A stretch of DNA of 64,000 nt from Hybos culiciformis (taxonomy: Eukaryota > Arthropoda > Insecta > Diptera > Hybotidae): assembly GCA_964007475.1 (NCBI GenBank), contig OZ023274.1, forward strand, positions 95,179,750 to 95,243,749, read 5' to 3'. Made by a program: the position numbers and the translations under genes. The notes below the pieces were generated by a model, which searched no databases, was not told the origin of the DNA, and saw only the letters and a list, made by a program, of their open reading frames with translations. Each line of letters starts with the position of its first letter. Position 1 is the first letter of the stretch. Of this stretch, positions 13,501-27,004 are shown piece by piece.

Positions 13501-15254
13501 TTCCCATTTTCGCATTAACTATATACAAAATTAAACCTCTTGTCTCTTATAATAGACTAAAATTAAATTAAAAAGTAGTTATATTTTGTGCTTTTGAAAA
13601 AAAAAAAAAAATAACACACAAAGCATAACACATCATAAATGAGTGTTATTATCATTCGTATGAAATTTCAGATAAAATAAATAATAATTATATGTAGATC
13701 AACCTTCTAAGCAAATCTCACTTTTCAGAGGAAAAAAATAATATGTATTAAGAAAAGACTTCAAAATGTGGAAATAATATGACAAATATTTACTTTTCCG
13801 TAACAATATTCCATATATTTTCAAAATCATTGACGTTCAAAAGTTTTAATTTTGTTACTTGTTTATTTTCAGCTTTTTTTTTTTTAATGAACATTAATTA
13901 ATAATAATACCATAAGAAAATTGGCATACCAGATACACCCATTTGTTATCAATGACACAAATTGTATATCTGTTTATTCGTTTTCTTTTTTTGATAATAA
14001 GTAATCATATACGATAGAAGTCGGCTATTTTATGGTTTCAGATCTTTGTAGTTGAAGAAACCGCATGTTTTATTACTTTTCCTTCAAATGATAGGATCTC
14101 ACCGCAAAATATCTGGATAGAGTTAAAAAGCCAATTTTAATTGTTAAATATAAATAAGCTTGGAAACTTCAAACGATTGAGCACTCCCATATAACATTTA
14201 TATTATGGTCTGCATTGCAGGAACAATTATTTGTTTTATATTTATTTCTAAACGTTCTAGTCTAGACTTTCTTATAAAATATTGAAAGTAAACGTTATCA
14301 CATAATTTTCATAATCGGTCATCACAATATACTATAATTTGCCGCATAAGATCTTGAAGTAGATAATACAAATATTGAAAATAAATAAATAAATAAAGTT
14401 TTGTAAAACTGATAATAATCGTAATTGGCAACGAGCGTGATTTTTTTTAAGCTTTAGCGAAGGTGTATTTAACTAACGTCTTATAATCGCAATAATTCTA
14501 ATGAAATCTCATTTATATGAAAAAGCTTAATTCGATAAGAATTTATGGAATCATAAAACAGGTTTCAAACTAAAAAATTAGCATATATATTGAACATTAT
14601 CGTGATTCACATAATATTTTGAGAGGGCAACAATTTTTTTATTTTTGTCATATGGTTTTTTGCATCAAGATCAAAAGCTTTTTTCAAGTTTACAAAAAAA
14701 AAAAAAAATGCTTAAAGATAAATATTTTTATAAATAATTTTATAATATTTACAAATATAATTAATAGGAAGGAAATTATATGTTACGTTACATGAGAAAT
14801 TCTACTTATGGTTTAAACAAAGAGATTTTCAGATGATTATAACTTTTTAGAATTTTTCATGAGTTCATTAAATATGGCTTTTTTTTCTTGCTGCAAGGCA
14901 AAATGTGGTTTTATTTTCTAAACACGAATCGCAAGATTTTGTTTTTTGTATCTTTTTCCACAGAATAAATTATATTTTTTTAAGATTATATAATGTCCTC
15001 CAAAAAACCTTCAAAAATTTTTTAAATTTTTTTTTATCGAGATGCTGACTTAGAAGGAATATTAGGTATATATATGATTATTATTATAGAACGTTTTGTT
15101 TTTCTATTTTTGATTGATTCGTCTTTATTAGATTCATTTATCTATTTTAGCATTGATATTACTATACAAAACTATGAGATTTAAGGTCTTTAGTTATTTT
15201 TGCAGGTCTTGCAGAACAAAATTTTGCACATTGGTAACTTCACTCCATACGTTT
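8466..15254. other. Gene-free AT-rich intergenic stretch
   Basis: About 6.8 kb holds no recognised exon. The visible structure is limited to homopolymer runs, a TAA microsatellite (10496-10528) and a block near 13166-13270 that resembles 48690-48800 (see findings). Confidence 0.5.
10496..10528. repeat. (TAA)n microsatellite
   Basis: About ten uninterrupted TAA units lie in an AT-rich intergenic stretch. Confidence 0.9.
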
Positions 15255-15262
15255 ATCTATGC

Positions 15263-15737
15263 CAGGAATGTGCAACTCAATTGCGTGCCAGAGCCACTGA
15301 ATAAATTTCGTACCTCGGCATGAGCCATATATAAAAAAACGAATGAATAAAATAATAATGGTTTATTAGTTTTGATTTAATTCAGAATTTGTACTAGTAA
15401 TTTAATTTAAAAATTGCAAAATAAAACATAACAAAATATAAAATAAATCTACAAAAAATAAAAAATAAATAAAAGTTAATGATAAATTTGAGTATTTTTG
15501 CTTTCACTCAATTTATTCAAATCAGGTGATATTTTTGTTGTTGAAATCCTGAGTTGATGTTCCGAGCTTATATTTATTACCTTTTCTTGCAAAAAAACAA
15601 ATCATGGCAAATCAAAGCAAAACAAAAGTTCTTTTCGTACGAGCCACATATTACGTAAATCAAAACATTGATGTAAGCCGCAGATAAAAATCAAATGAGC
15701 CGCATGCGTCTCATGAGCCGCAGGTTGCACATCGCCG
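15263..15737. mobile_element. Non-autonomous hAT element (475 bp)
   Basis: The left end CAGGAATGTGCAAC and right end GTTGCACATCGCCG are inverted repeats sharing ATGTGCAAC (10 of 14 positions). A perfect 8-bp duplication, ATCTATGC, flanks the element at 15255-15262 and 15738-15745. Repeated GAGCC/GAGCCGCA words lie near both ends, and the right end contains CATGCGTCTCATGAGCCGC, almost the same module as in the 8133-8457 element. There is no coding remnant. It was presumably mobilised in trans by a hAT transposase. Confidence 0.83.
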
Positions 15738-15745
15738 ATCTATGC

Positions 15746-18700
15746 TATACTAAACTATCTAGTTTTAGCATTTATTTCATCTTCCTGGCGCCACCGAACT
15801 AAAATTTCAATATTCCAAAAAGAAAACTTAACTTTATCATGATCATTTTGTACACTATAACGACGATTTGTGTTTTGTTTTATTTCTTGCATTCTAAAAA
15901 GTAAACAAATATAAACTCGAGTGCACTAAATACATTTTTTTTTTCAAAAAAAGATTGTGCAGTGTAACACTTTTAAGATTTAATTTTCTTTTTTGTATAC
16001 AAAAAAAATAAAATAAAAAAGATTTCCTTAACAAGAAAATTATGTTAAGATTGAAATAAAATTTATGTTATCTTTTTGGGTCACACTTCTTCTTATATCT
16101 ATTTCCCCTAGTTTTTTTTTATTTTATTATCTATAAACAAAATCATTATAAATGTATAAATATATGAAAAAAAATAAATAAACAAAGAAAAAATTAGATA
16201 AAATCATTGAAAATAAAAAAACGAAACTTTATAAGTATAATTAAAATTATAAATCACAAAAAAAAAAAAAAAAAAGAATCAATTCAACATATGTTTCACT
16301 ATTTTATAATGTATCTTTTCTGGTTTATATGTAGTTATTTGCAATATTATGTCTTCTATATAATTAAGTTGTTTTCTATGAAATCATATAATGAAAATAT
16401 TATGCATCATATATATGCTTTCTAATAAATAAAATAAAAACAATATTTGTTAGTTCAAATTTCAGTTTCCAGATGAAAATGAAATAAATACAAAAAAAAA
16501 AAAGAGAAAAATGTACGAACATAATCATGAAGTGGACAACAATGAACAAAATTAAGAACAAATTCTAGTCCAAGGTAAAAATGAAACCAAAACTGCATAT
16601 GTTTTGGAAAATTACGACAATATCTACACAACATCTGACAAAATAGTTATTTTTTAGTTTAATTTTTTGGCAACAATAAAAAAGATTTATAATAATTATT
16701 TTATTACATTTTGGTTATTGACATTGGAATTTAAATTATTTGTTTTTGTTACTAATAGATTGTTATTAATCATTGGCTTTGTAAAATTTAGAATGAAGTT
16801 TTGTTGCTGGTTAAGTTAGGGACAAATTCCTAAATCCTAAAACATTTACATATAAAGAAATGAATGGTGTACTTAATATTTTCGTTTCATTGTGCCTTGC
16901 TATATAACTAAGTTTGATTATTTCAATTTTTACAGACGGACTGATTTCAAATCTGGGGACCATCGCCAGTTCAAAAAAAAAATCTAATTTTCATTTCCGA
17001 ACGATTGAAAGAAGAATTACATTTTCATTGATTTGCATTAAAACAGAACATATATATGATTTTCCATTATGACGATTTTCCATTAAATCTATTTAAATGC
17101 AATCAAACTTTCTTATTTTTATAACAAAAAAAATTAAACAATAATATAATTAAATTCTATAATTTTTCTATTTTAATTTCTATTTTAATGATCACTGTTG
17201 TGGTCAAAAGCCCCACTTGAAAATGCTGTAATTTTATAGAAGACATAATTAGTTTTGTTGATTTTATCTTATGTATATATACTTTAAAAAAAATTGCGCA
17301 TGAACTTTTAGTTTTTAAATATTTCTAGTTCGCAATTAACCAACATTATTTTTTAAAACAAAATAAAATAATAATAACAATAATTAAATGGCACTTCAAA
17401 TTTTTTTATCATATTATAGTAAAAGTTTTGATAGCATTAAAGACATAAAATTTATTTCACTTGAATGAATGAAATTAAGATTTAAAATTTTTTTTGTTGA
17501 AGTAAAATATATCGAATAAGTTTTATTACACTTTTTCTATTTGAAAAAAAAAAAAAAAATTTCTAAAATTGTTAGTATACGTAGATACATACTTATAGTG
17601 CACAAATTGTACGTGCAATAGTTTTATTAGATCAAAAACATTAAATGTGATTATTTTCTTATTTCACTATCAGTCGCATTAAATATAAATGAAATTGAAA
17701 AGGAAATTGACCTAATCTCGATAAAAAAAAATAGAAAAATAAAATAAAATGCACATATATAAAAAAACTGTAAAGTTTCGTTTAATCAAATTAAAACTTT
17801 AAGTATCTCACACTGCAAAAAAGAGGTATAGAAATTCCATCAGCTTATTTTAAATCTATGCAAATTGTGCAGATATTTATTTATATACATATAGGCACAA
17901 TGTCTGATTTGACTTTATTTAACGATTAAAAGAAAATTTAGCCTAATTCCGCCTAATTCATATTTTTGTCCTCTTAGTTGTGAAAAAGAAAAAGTTTTAT
18001 TTGTACCAGTATCAGTTTTGGAAATTTATCTGAGAAGTCAGAAGAATTAATAACAAAATATAAAATATTGAATATTAAATGAAAATTTTGATATCATTAT
18101 TCTTTTTTATTTATAAATTGCCAAAAATTCTATATTTTTCAATTTTAAATTTATCGCAATATTTGAATGAATATTTCACAAGAATGAAGAAATACTTATA
18201 ACCTCCAGTTGTCATAATAACCCAATGGACAAAAAATTAATGTTCAAACAATAAAATCTTGATGAGATCTATGTTAACCCAAAAAAAAAAGAAAGAATTT
18301 TAATCAATTTTGTTTGGGAAAATTCTCTTTTATGATGGTTTTCAAAATTAAATGTCTTATATATTTTCATTGTTCTTGAGTTTTAAAAATATAACATTTC
18401 ATGAAAATAATAAAAACCATTTGTTCAAAATATAAATAATAATAAAAAAAATTGAGAAAAGTTTTTAAAAATGTTTATTTATTTTTTTATTTTCTTTTTT
18501 TTTTTATTTAATCATAATTTCTAAATCATGCTAAAAGTTTTTAAAAATCAAGTTCATTTTTATTAATAAATTGTTTTGATGAAAACTGAAATTTGAAGTA
18601 ATTAACATTATTTAGAAAATAAAAGTAGGTTCTAAACACTGCCTTTATTTTTTGTGGTTAATAATTTCCTAATTATATAAATCTAATAGAAAACTTGAAT

Positions 18701-21700
18701 AATTTAATTTATTCTTAAAATTGTGTAGCAAGATAGAAAATTTGACGTTTTTGATTTTGAAATGAGAAAAATTAAGAGAAAACTTCATGTCAGTCATGTC
18801 AGTTAAATTTTTGGGAATCTTATCGAAAATTCTTGGTTTAAATGTTAGCATTATATGAAGACTAGATAAAAAATGAAATCTGATACGAATTTTGATTGGT
18901 CATCGAATTGGTTTGAACCTTGAGCTGTTGTTGTTTCGATCCCACTTCAATATTCCTTAACCTTTAAATCAGTGTATTGAACAGCACAAACTTCACATTA
19001 AAAAGTAGATTATCATCTTTTCATTGAAAACGAAAACTCACGAACGATGTCAAATTTTAATTTTTTAAATTAATCTAATGATTCTAAATAACTAAAAATT
19101 CTAACGGAATGAGAACCCATTGTAATAATTTTTTTATTTTTTATTTATGTATGTTGAAAATTTAATATTTTTAATTAAATAATAGCATAAATAAGATGTA
19201 AAAACGTAAACAACCCAGCATGTGCGGTGTTTATGATTTCAAGTTAAAAAAAAATGTAGTTATTGACGATTGATGGATTAAATATTAAAGAAATTGTGAA
19301 ACTTTTGTCTAGATTTTCTTTCTATGCCATTTTATGAAATTATAGTTTTCTGGTAAAAATGTAACTATGTTTAGAAATATTCGACGAATGACATAATAAA
19401 CAGGCATTCCCATTCTTTCCGTTGATTAGAACAATCATTAAAATGGTAAACCAAAAAAGATACTAAGAGTCTTTGACTTAAAAATAGATTTTTTTTTCCT
19501 ACAGAGAACACATTTGAAAGTACCATTAAGACGGTAATATGTGGTTAAAAAAAAATAAAAAAAAAACATTATTTTTTATTTTATGCTAAAATAATAATTA
19601 TTATTTATAAGAATTTTTTTTTGAGTATATTATGCACATTATATTTATATGGGGAAAAATTTTAAATTCATATACAAAATAAATTTTGAAATAATTACTC
19701 AAAAAAAAAAAAGAAGCTTTCAAGGATTAATATCTTTCAAATTTAGAGGAGTGGTTTATAAAAATTTCTTAATATACCCAAGGTTAGAAAAAGATGAGTA
19801 AAAAAATCCTTGAATAAAATTTTATTTAAAAATAAAAAAGTTTTTGAATAAACATTTAATCAATAATAAATAAGATGTTAGACGAAATTTTTCATAATTT
19901 TTTTAACATAACCAAATTTGACAATATTCGCAGAAATCCTGTGCTGATTCATATAACCACAATATTTTGCAATCCGTAAACTTTTAATGGGAGAATATTC
20001 ACTTAAAATGTTAAATTGACATTTAAGTTAGCATAACTTATAAAACATAAAGTACCTGAAAATTAATGGAAAATTATGCATGCAATAAATAGTGTAGAAA
20101 AAAAAGTCAAGTTTATAATGAAACATTATGTGCATAGATTTTAATCTTTTTTTTTTAATAAACAATTTTCTGACTATTGTGTTAAAAATAATATAATATA
20201 CATTTTATAAAATTAAATACCTTAGAGATGCATTTTTGAGAATAAAATGAAAATTTTAAGTTAATCTAAGATAATCTGGTTTTTATTTCCGTTTTGGTGA
20301 ATCCATATTAAAAATTATTTTATTTAAATACACATGAGAATTTTAATATTAATATGCTCTTATGTGTAAAGTGGGAATAATATATTTTTTCTATCGTATG
20401 CATACTATATAGTAAGTAAAGTATATGAATATGCAATTTTATGCTCTGGTGAAAAGTTAACCTAATTCATTATTACAATTTAAATTTTATTTCATAAATC
20501 TAAACTCACTCACTCACAGCAGAGATAATAAAATGTATTTGAAGTACACATGAAAAAAAAAACCTAAGCATAAGTATAAAATGTTAACGTACTATATTTA
20601 TAATGTTTATGGCAAAAAGGATATTTTTATCAAATTTGCATACATTTAGTTATGGGGTTCATAATATGTAACGTGTATATATTAATCAAAAGAATTAACA
20701 AAAAAAAAGGAAAAAATAAACCACCCTTTTATATGAATAAATATATTGCTTTCTGAGCTGAAGCACATGACTGATAAAGCAAATTTTTCTTCTTACTTTA
20801 TGAACGAGATAAGCACATGGTTTATATGTATATATGAAAAAAAGATGAATTATATATCCTCATTAAGCATTCTTAAAATCATATATAATACATAAGAATA
20901 TATGTATTATTATATAACTATGTGTGCACAACATGTTATACAGAGTTTGTTATCCTACCTATATATAGTTTATTTAATGAAATGGAATATTGTCTGCCTC
21001 CTTCCTATATGTTTCAAATAAGTTTTACTGAAAAGATTAATTTTTTTTTTTGTAAAGATAAGAGACAGACTCTATGAAACATTAATCATTTCATTCATTG
21101 TTGTAAGCAAGCAAGTAAGCAAATAGAAATGAGAAAAATGACAGTTAAGGTCAAAAAAAAAAAATTGTATATTTACTACATAAACTGAAAAAAAAAATTT
21201 AAAGCTTTAAACTTAATTTATAATCTCTTATCTTTTTAAATAAATAGATGTGCATTATACTTTATGGTGATTTCGTATTATTTGGCGGAATACCAGGACA
21301 AAAATTATAGTTTTAGTGTAGATATATCGAATATTCAATGTCGTCTAATAATATTCCGAATAAAGTCCTTAAGGAATAAATACGTTCATATTCAGAGTTA
21401 TATTATATTTAAATTTTTTTTCCAAAGCATCCACATATAAAAATAAATTTTATTTACATACATAAAATATTCCCAAAAGCTTTTCATAAAAATATGATAT
21501 TTTTAAAAAGCATATAATTTTTTTTATATAGCATTGGGGATGAAAAATATTTAAAATTAAAATTTATTAATTTTATCTGATTTACATACATATATATATG
21601 TTTCTAAACATATTATGTACAAACCACAATACATTATGTAGTAGTATTATTTACAAAACAAATCATATAAATTTATTATCGATTCAAATTTCTAAGTTTA

Positions 21701-23086
21701 TTTTACTCGGTGTACCTAGAGAAGAAACTGTAGATAGGACATTAACATAATAAACGCTAAATTTTATGTTGACTGAATTTTTTTTGATACTTTCGCTTTG
21801 CTGTAAAAGTCTTATCCTATAGTATAAGATTTAATTAAATAATTTTTGTGAAAACTCATTAAAATTGGTCATTATTATGACGGTGCGTTTTAAAAAAGAG
21901 TTTTTTTTTCAACTATTCTATTTAAGTATATTGTCAAAAATATACTCTGTAATCTAACTAATTACTAAGCAAAATTAATATATATAATTATAATGTTATG
22001 CATAAATTTTTTGTTTTTTGTTTTATGAATATTTGATAGTTAATTTTTGGGTAAAATTGATGTAGCTTTTTTTTCTCGAAACTTTTTTTTTTCAAATGTC
22101 ATTACCCTAACTTGAATAAAATAAATGAACTTTTAAATAATTTTTTTTTATTTTCTCGTTTTATTAGCATTATAAAATATAAATATATTTCTATGGAACT
22201 AAGGATAAAGTATATTTATTTCAATTAAAAAAATTGTTTTAATTGAAAAATATTTGATTTCTGTAAATATGTCAAAATTGAAATTAAAAAATTTGTATTT
22301 CGAAAAAAATTTATTAAATTCAGTTTTAAAAGTTTAGATTTATTATAAAAATAAATAAATTCAGATCCAACTGTACAACTTACTATATAAATGTAAAATT
22401 ATAAAATTTTATGAAAAATCATAAATTTTTTTAATATTTTTTTTGCCATAAAACCACAGATTTTATCTAAGCACACTTATTTTATAATGTTTTAAGTGTT
22501 AATTAGGTTTAATTGAGCTACATATATTATTTAGAAAAAAAATCCAATTTTTATCGTTTCTTGAACCGAACGATAGTGCTTATGCATGTATGATTCGATA
22601 AGTGAGCTCTCGAAAATAGAAAATTTTACTTTATAAACCTATGTATACATATAACATCAAAACTAATATAAAAATATTTATATGGCGTTCGTTACTTTGA
22701 TGAATAATAAGAGCCACCATATGTTTGTCAAATATTGTCACAATTGTGATTGAGATACTTTTTCGTTTATTTTTAATTTTTTTTGTATAAGTATCTAAAA
22801 AAAAAAAAAAAGAAGAAAAATATTACGTCACTTCCAGGACAACAATAATTTTTCTTTTTTAACTATAATTGTTTTTTTTATTTTTATTAGAAAGAAAAAT
22901 ATATTTGTCAAACCCTTATAAAATCTTTGATGAAGTAGTTTAATAAAATTGTTTTAGGAAACTCATAATTTTACAAGTACAGAGGAACAGAAATAAATAT
23001 TTATATTATGTATAATAGTTTTATATTAAAAATTATAAAATTATGTTCTCATTTCGCGTATTAAACTAGCAAAAAAACTCTTAAAA
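15746..23086. other. Gene-free AT-rich intergenic stretch
   Basis: No coding exon, RNA gene or confident transposon was recognised in about 7.3 kb. The open frames at 16207-16425 and 18669-18851 are low-complexity Lys/Ile/Phe/Tyr translations expected from AT-rich DNA. Confidence 0.5.
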
Positions 23087-23087
23087 C

Positions 23088-23364
23088 AGGCCACTAGATA
23101 CAATTTTTACCCCATTTAGATGTCAGACGAAGCGAATTTTATATGTGATGAACATAGTTGTTTGCGACGTTTAAGATATCTGCAAAATGTTTTGGTAACT
23201 TTTTACTTCCGTTTTTACTTTTATTTTGTGGTCCTATGCTATGCAAGAAAATGTTTAGAAATGTTTGGCGCAACTTAATTTTTAGAGGCCAATTTTTTAA
23301 AATCGGCTAATTTATAAGGGAGGTAAATAATTTCTACGAATAGTCTATTTCACTCTAGTGGCCT
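23088..23364. mobile_element. Small inverted-terminal-repeat element, copy 1 (277 bp)
   Basis: It begins AGGCCACTAGA and ends TCTAGTGGCCT, a perfect 11-bp inverted terminal repeat. The flanks CTTAAAAC and CTTAACAT agree at 6 of 8 positions, so they may be a decayed 8-bp target duplication. A related truncated copy lies at 46591-46843 in the opposite orientation, which supports a mobile origin. It has no coding capacity. A hAT MITE is the best guess; the superfamily is not certain. Confidence 0.65.
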
Positions 23365-23515
23365 CTTAACATTAAAAAAATAAAAAAAAATGTTTCAACT
23401 TACCTACAAAAATCTTAAAGTTGTAAAAAAAAAATTAACAGAAATTTTATTTTCTTAATTTTAATTTTATTTATGAGGGTGGGTTGAATTTCCTTTTTGA
23501 TCAAATCTTTAAATT

Positions 23516-23546
<31 letters not shown>

Positions 23547-26542
23547 CAGATCAACAACACTATTCACTACTATGTTCAAAAACTCTGTTAAAAATATTTT
23601 ATTTATTTTTTTTTTTAGATAAATTATTTTAATTATTCAAGGGAAAAAAATAAAACAAACATATCACACTGATCGGGTCGACAACCTTTTTTGTTCCTTT
23701 CAAAGAAAAAAATACAAAAAAGTTTTCATAAACCCAACCCGAGATGAAAATGAAATATTTTCCTTTTTTTTTTTTTCTTTTTTTGTTTTATCTTCTTTCT
23801 TTTTTTATTCACAAAACTTTTTTTTTAATGAAAATTTTTTTGTTTAATATTTTATGTTGTAGTCCGCTTTACTACACACAAATACATTCAAAAAAAAAAA
23901 AAAAGGAAAACTTTTTAAAGGATATTGTTGTTTAAAAAAAAAAAAAAAATAAGAAGATTTTCAATTTTTATATTATTTAATTTCGAATTTTATGAGTGAA
24001 AATTTTTTGGAAAATTAATTCGAATATCTTTATTAGAATTATTTATTTTATATACAAATATCTAATTTATTTAATTTAAAAAAAAAAAAATCTAAATATT
24101 TTTTTGTAGAAAATTTTTCTTCTGTATATTTTCCCAGTCAAAGCAAAATCTTTTTATTTTTTAATTTTTTTTTTTTGCGGGCTAAAATATACGTGTCTTA
24201 ATTCTACAAAAGCTCAAACAAAACTGTATGGAAATTTTAAAATTGAAATATTATGAAAACATAAAAATTTTATAAAAAGAAAAAGGGAAGAGAGAACATT
24301 AAAAAAAAAAAGCTTATGTTCTGTTGCGAGAATTTTATTCTTATTTATTATTATGAGTGAGGGTGCGCTCATGATGACGTAATAAAGCTTTTTCTTATCA
24401 TGAATATACTTATATCTACACAATTTTATAATTTCAGTATGAAGTATCTTTATTTTGTGTACTACCAACATAATGAAATTAAAAGCTTTTGCTTTTCTTT
24501 TTGTTTATATATTTTGTTTCTGTCACCAGCTCAGCAGAACATGTGCTTAATTCTTTTTGTTTTGATTTTTCATTTTGTATGTTATTTATATTAAATTTTT
24601 TTTTTTGATTTTTTTTTGTGAATGATTTTTTATGTAATATATTTATGTAACATAATAGAATAGATATTATGCATTATGTTCTTTGTGGGCTCGGATTTTA
24701 TATTAAATATATCGATTTTTTTGCTCTTACAACGCATGTAAGATATGTATTTCTTTTATAATTCTTATTAATTATAGGACCACCCAAAAATTAATTCCTT
24801 TTTAAATTTACTTATTAAAATATCTAAAATAACGTTTAGAATTAAAAACCACTTTAAGATAAAATATTGATTATTAATCGAAATCAAATGAAATGTTTGC
24901 ACAAGTGTTCATTTAGAGATTAAATTCCTCAAAAAATTTGTAATATAAACAATATTGTAATCATATTAGCTTAAATTTAAATTTTGAATAGTTTTGTAGC
25001 TCAGTTTTAGTTAAAATCTTAAGAAATAAAGTCGAAAAAAAAAGAAGATGTAAAGTATGTAATTACAAAATTTGCAGCGTCTTGATATACTGCTGAAGTT
25101 ATTTTATTGAATTAAGATGTATTATAATCAAATACAAACAACAAATTTGAGAAAAAAAAGTAAGTTAAAAAATGGTAAAATGGTTTGATTCCAATTAAAG
25201 TACTGGTACTGAGATTTTGATTTCTATGAAAATATTTGAATAGAGTATGACAGATTGGTATTTATATATGATATTTAACGAAAACTAAAAAATATGTTTA
25301 GAATGCTACTAATGTATCTTAAAAGTAAAGTATCTGAAATCAAAATTTAGAAACGATTTCCTTACTACATTTATGAGGTGTACCGTATACGTTACTGTTT
25401 TACAAGTTTGTCCTTTAGCAACAATTATTTCATACTTTTGTTTTAAGAATTTTGAAAATAATTATTACCACGATTTACGCAATCTATTTTCTTAATAATT
25501 TTAACTTTTACGTACAATAATATGGAATTTAACTTTTATTAAGAAGGTTGATGAAATAAAAAAACAATTTTTTTCTATTTAATTTAATATAATTTATGAT
25601 TAGCAATAAATATATAACAAATTCAAAAAAGATTGGATACAGATATTTTTGCTTTAATGTTACTAGGATGCAATGTATAGTTTCAGGTACGTCAGAATGT
25701 GATAAAATTGTTGCTGAAATAATATTTTTTTTATTAAGTTATAAAATGCGAAAATTAATTTTTTTAAATGAAATTTTTCTAAACTATATTATTCTTTAAA
25801 AAAAAAACCAAATAATGTAAATATAATCTTCAATCCAAATATATGTATGTTTAAATTGTCTTCTTTTTTTTATATATAAAATGCACAATGAGTCACGGGA
25901 TTGTATTTTATTATTTGTTATTGTTGAATATTTATCATGTACAAACAGTTAATAAAAATTCACGTGATAACAATCCAGTGCTAATATACTTTTTTTTTAT
26001 TTATTTTTTTAAATATTTTCTTTGAATACATACAATTGAATATAAAAAATCTTATAAAAATTTTATAGTAAATTAATAGAGTTCAACAAAAGAGAGATAC
26101 AATTAGAAGATAGAATAAGAGAACAGAAATTTTGAAATAGGAAAAAAATAATAAGTTTAAGAAAATTCAATTCAGGTTTATGAATTTACGCGAATTTATC
26201 AAATATACAGATTATCCTTAATGCTTAAATTTCAAATATATACAAACTTAAAGATTTTATATTATAATGTTAATAATGTATTTTATCATTCCAGTTTTTT
26301 GCGGACAAAATGTTAATTCTCTTTATTTCATTAAGTTAAAATTATAATGAAAATACCAAAAAAATTTTCCCAAGTTCTGCAATATAAATCGTAGGTATTT
26401 AAATCTTGAAAGTAATTCGATTTTCTAATCACGCCAGATTAGTATTCTCCATCTTTTTCGCTGTTTTCACCTTCCTAATTTTTATTGCAAACCGAGGTAT
26501 GAGTACAACATAACGAAAAAGAGGTATATACTTAATTTGGTA
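23365..26542. other. Gene-free, homopolymer-rich stretch
   Basis: The stretch is unusually dense in runs of T and A (23.5-24.2 kb). No exon was found. A TGACGTAA word (CRE-like) at about 24376 and a few GC-richer words near 23675 could belong to a promoter or leader exon, but nothing is decisive. Confidence 0.4.
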
Positions 26543-26552
26543 TAATGTTATC

Positions 26553-26996
26553 ATTTTTTTTTTTTTTATTAAAGTTACCAAATCCCTAGGTGGGATACCT
26601 TTTATACTATAAGAAGTATGGATTTGGTAATGAGGACAGGAAGTTTAGACGGGATTAAAAAGTGGGACAGTTAGTAGATAATCATTTACACTCTTCTTAA
26701 AGCGGCGCAAATCGTAAATCAAGCGTCCGCCAGCTGTCGGGAACAATTTTGATAGGAGAGCATTCATTCCACATTCTCGAGGTGCGAATTGAAAACGAAT
26801 CTCCGAAGCTCGTTCTATCACATCTGGGAATTTTGACGAAGAATGGGTGTGACATTGAAGCGGTACGTGTTTGGCGTGAAAATACTTGAAGTTGAGGAAG
26901 TAGGGCCGTTACTTCCAGGGAACACGTATCCATTCCAACAAAGTATTTGTAAAAAATGGAAAGTGAACCTACATTACGACGGTGGCTGAGTGATAT
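26553..26996 (-). pseudogene. 5'-truncated non-LTR retrotransposon (LINE) tail, RT C-terminal region
   Basis: On the minus strand, 26993 to about 26745 reads ISLSHRRNVGSLSIFYKYFVG and continues through SHPFFVKIPRC and SFSIRTSRMWNE. This is the conserved stretch after the fingers/palm/thumb of Jockey/CR1-like reverse transcriptases, (L)xHRRxVGSLSxFYxYYxG ... HPFxVxxPRxxT ... FSxRTxRMWN. A frameshift then moves the reading to LIYDLRRFKKSVNDYLL before a stop. The element ends in a poly-A tail (T run 26554-26567 on the + strand). TAATGTTA occurs at 26543-26550 and 26997-27004 and fits a short target duplication from 5'-truncated insertion. It is inactive. Confidence 0.78.
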
Positions 26997-27004
26997 TAAT
27001 GTTA

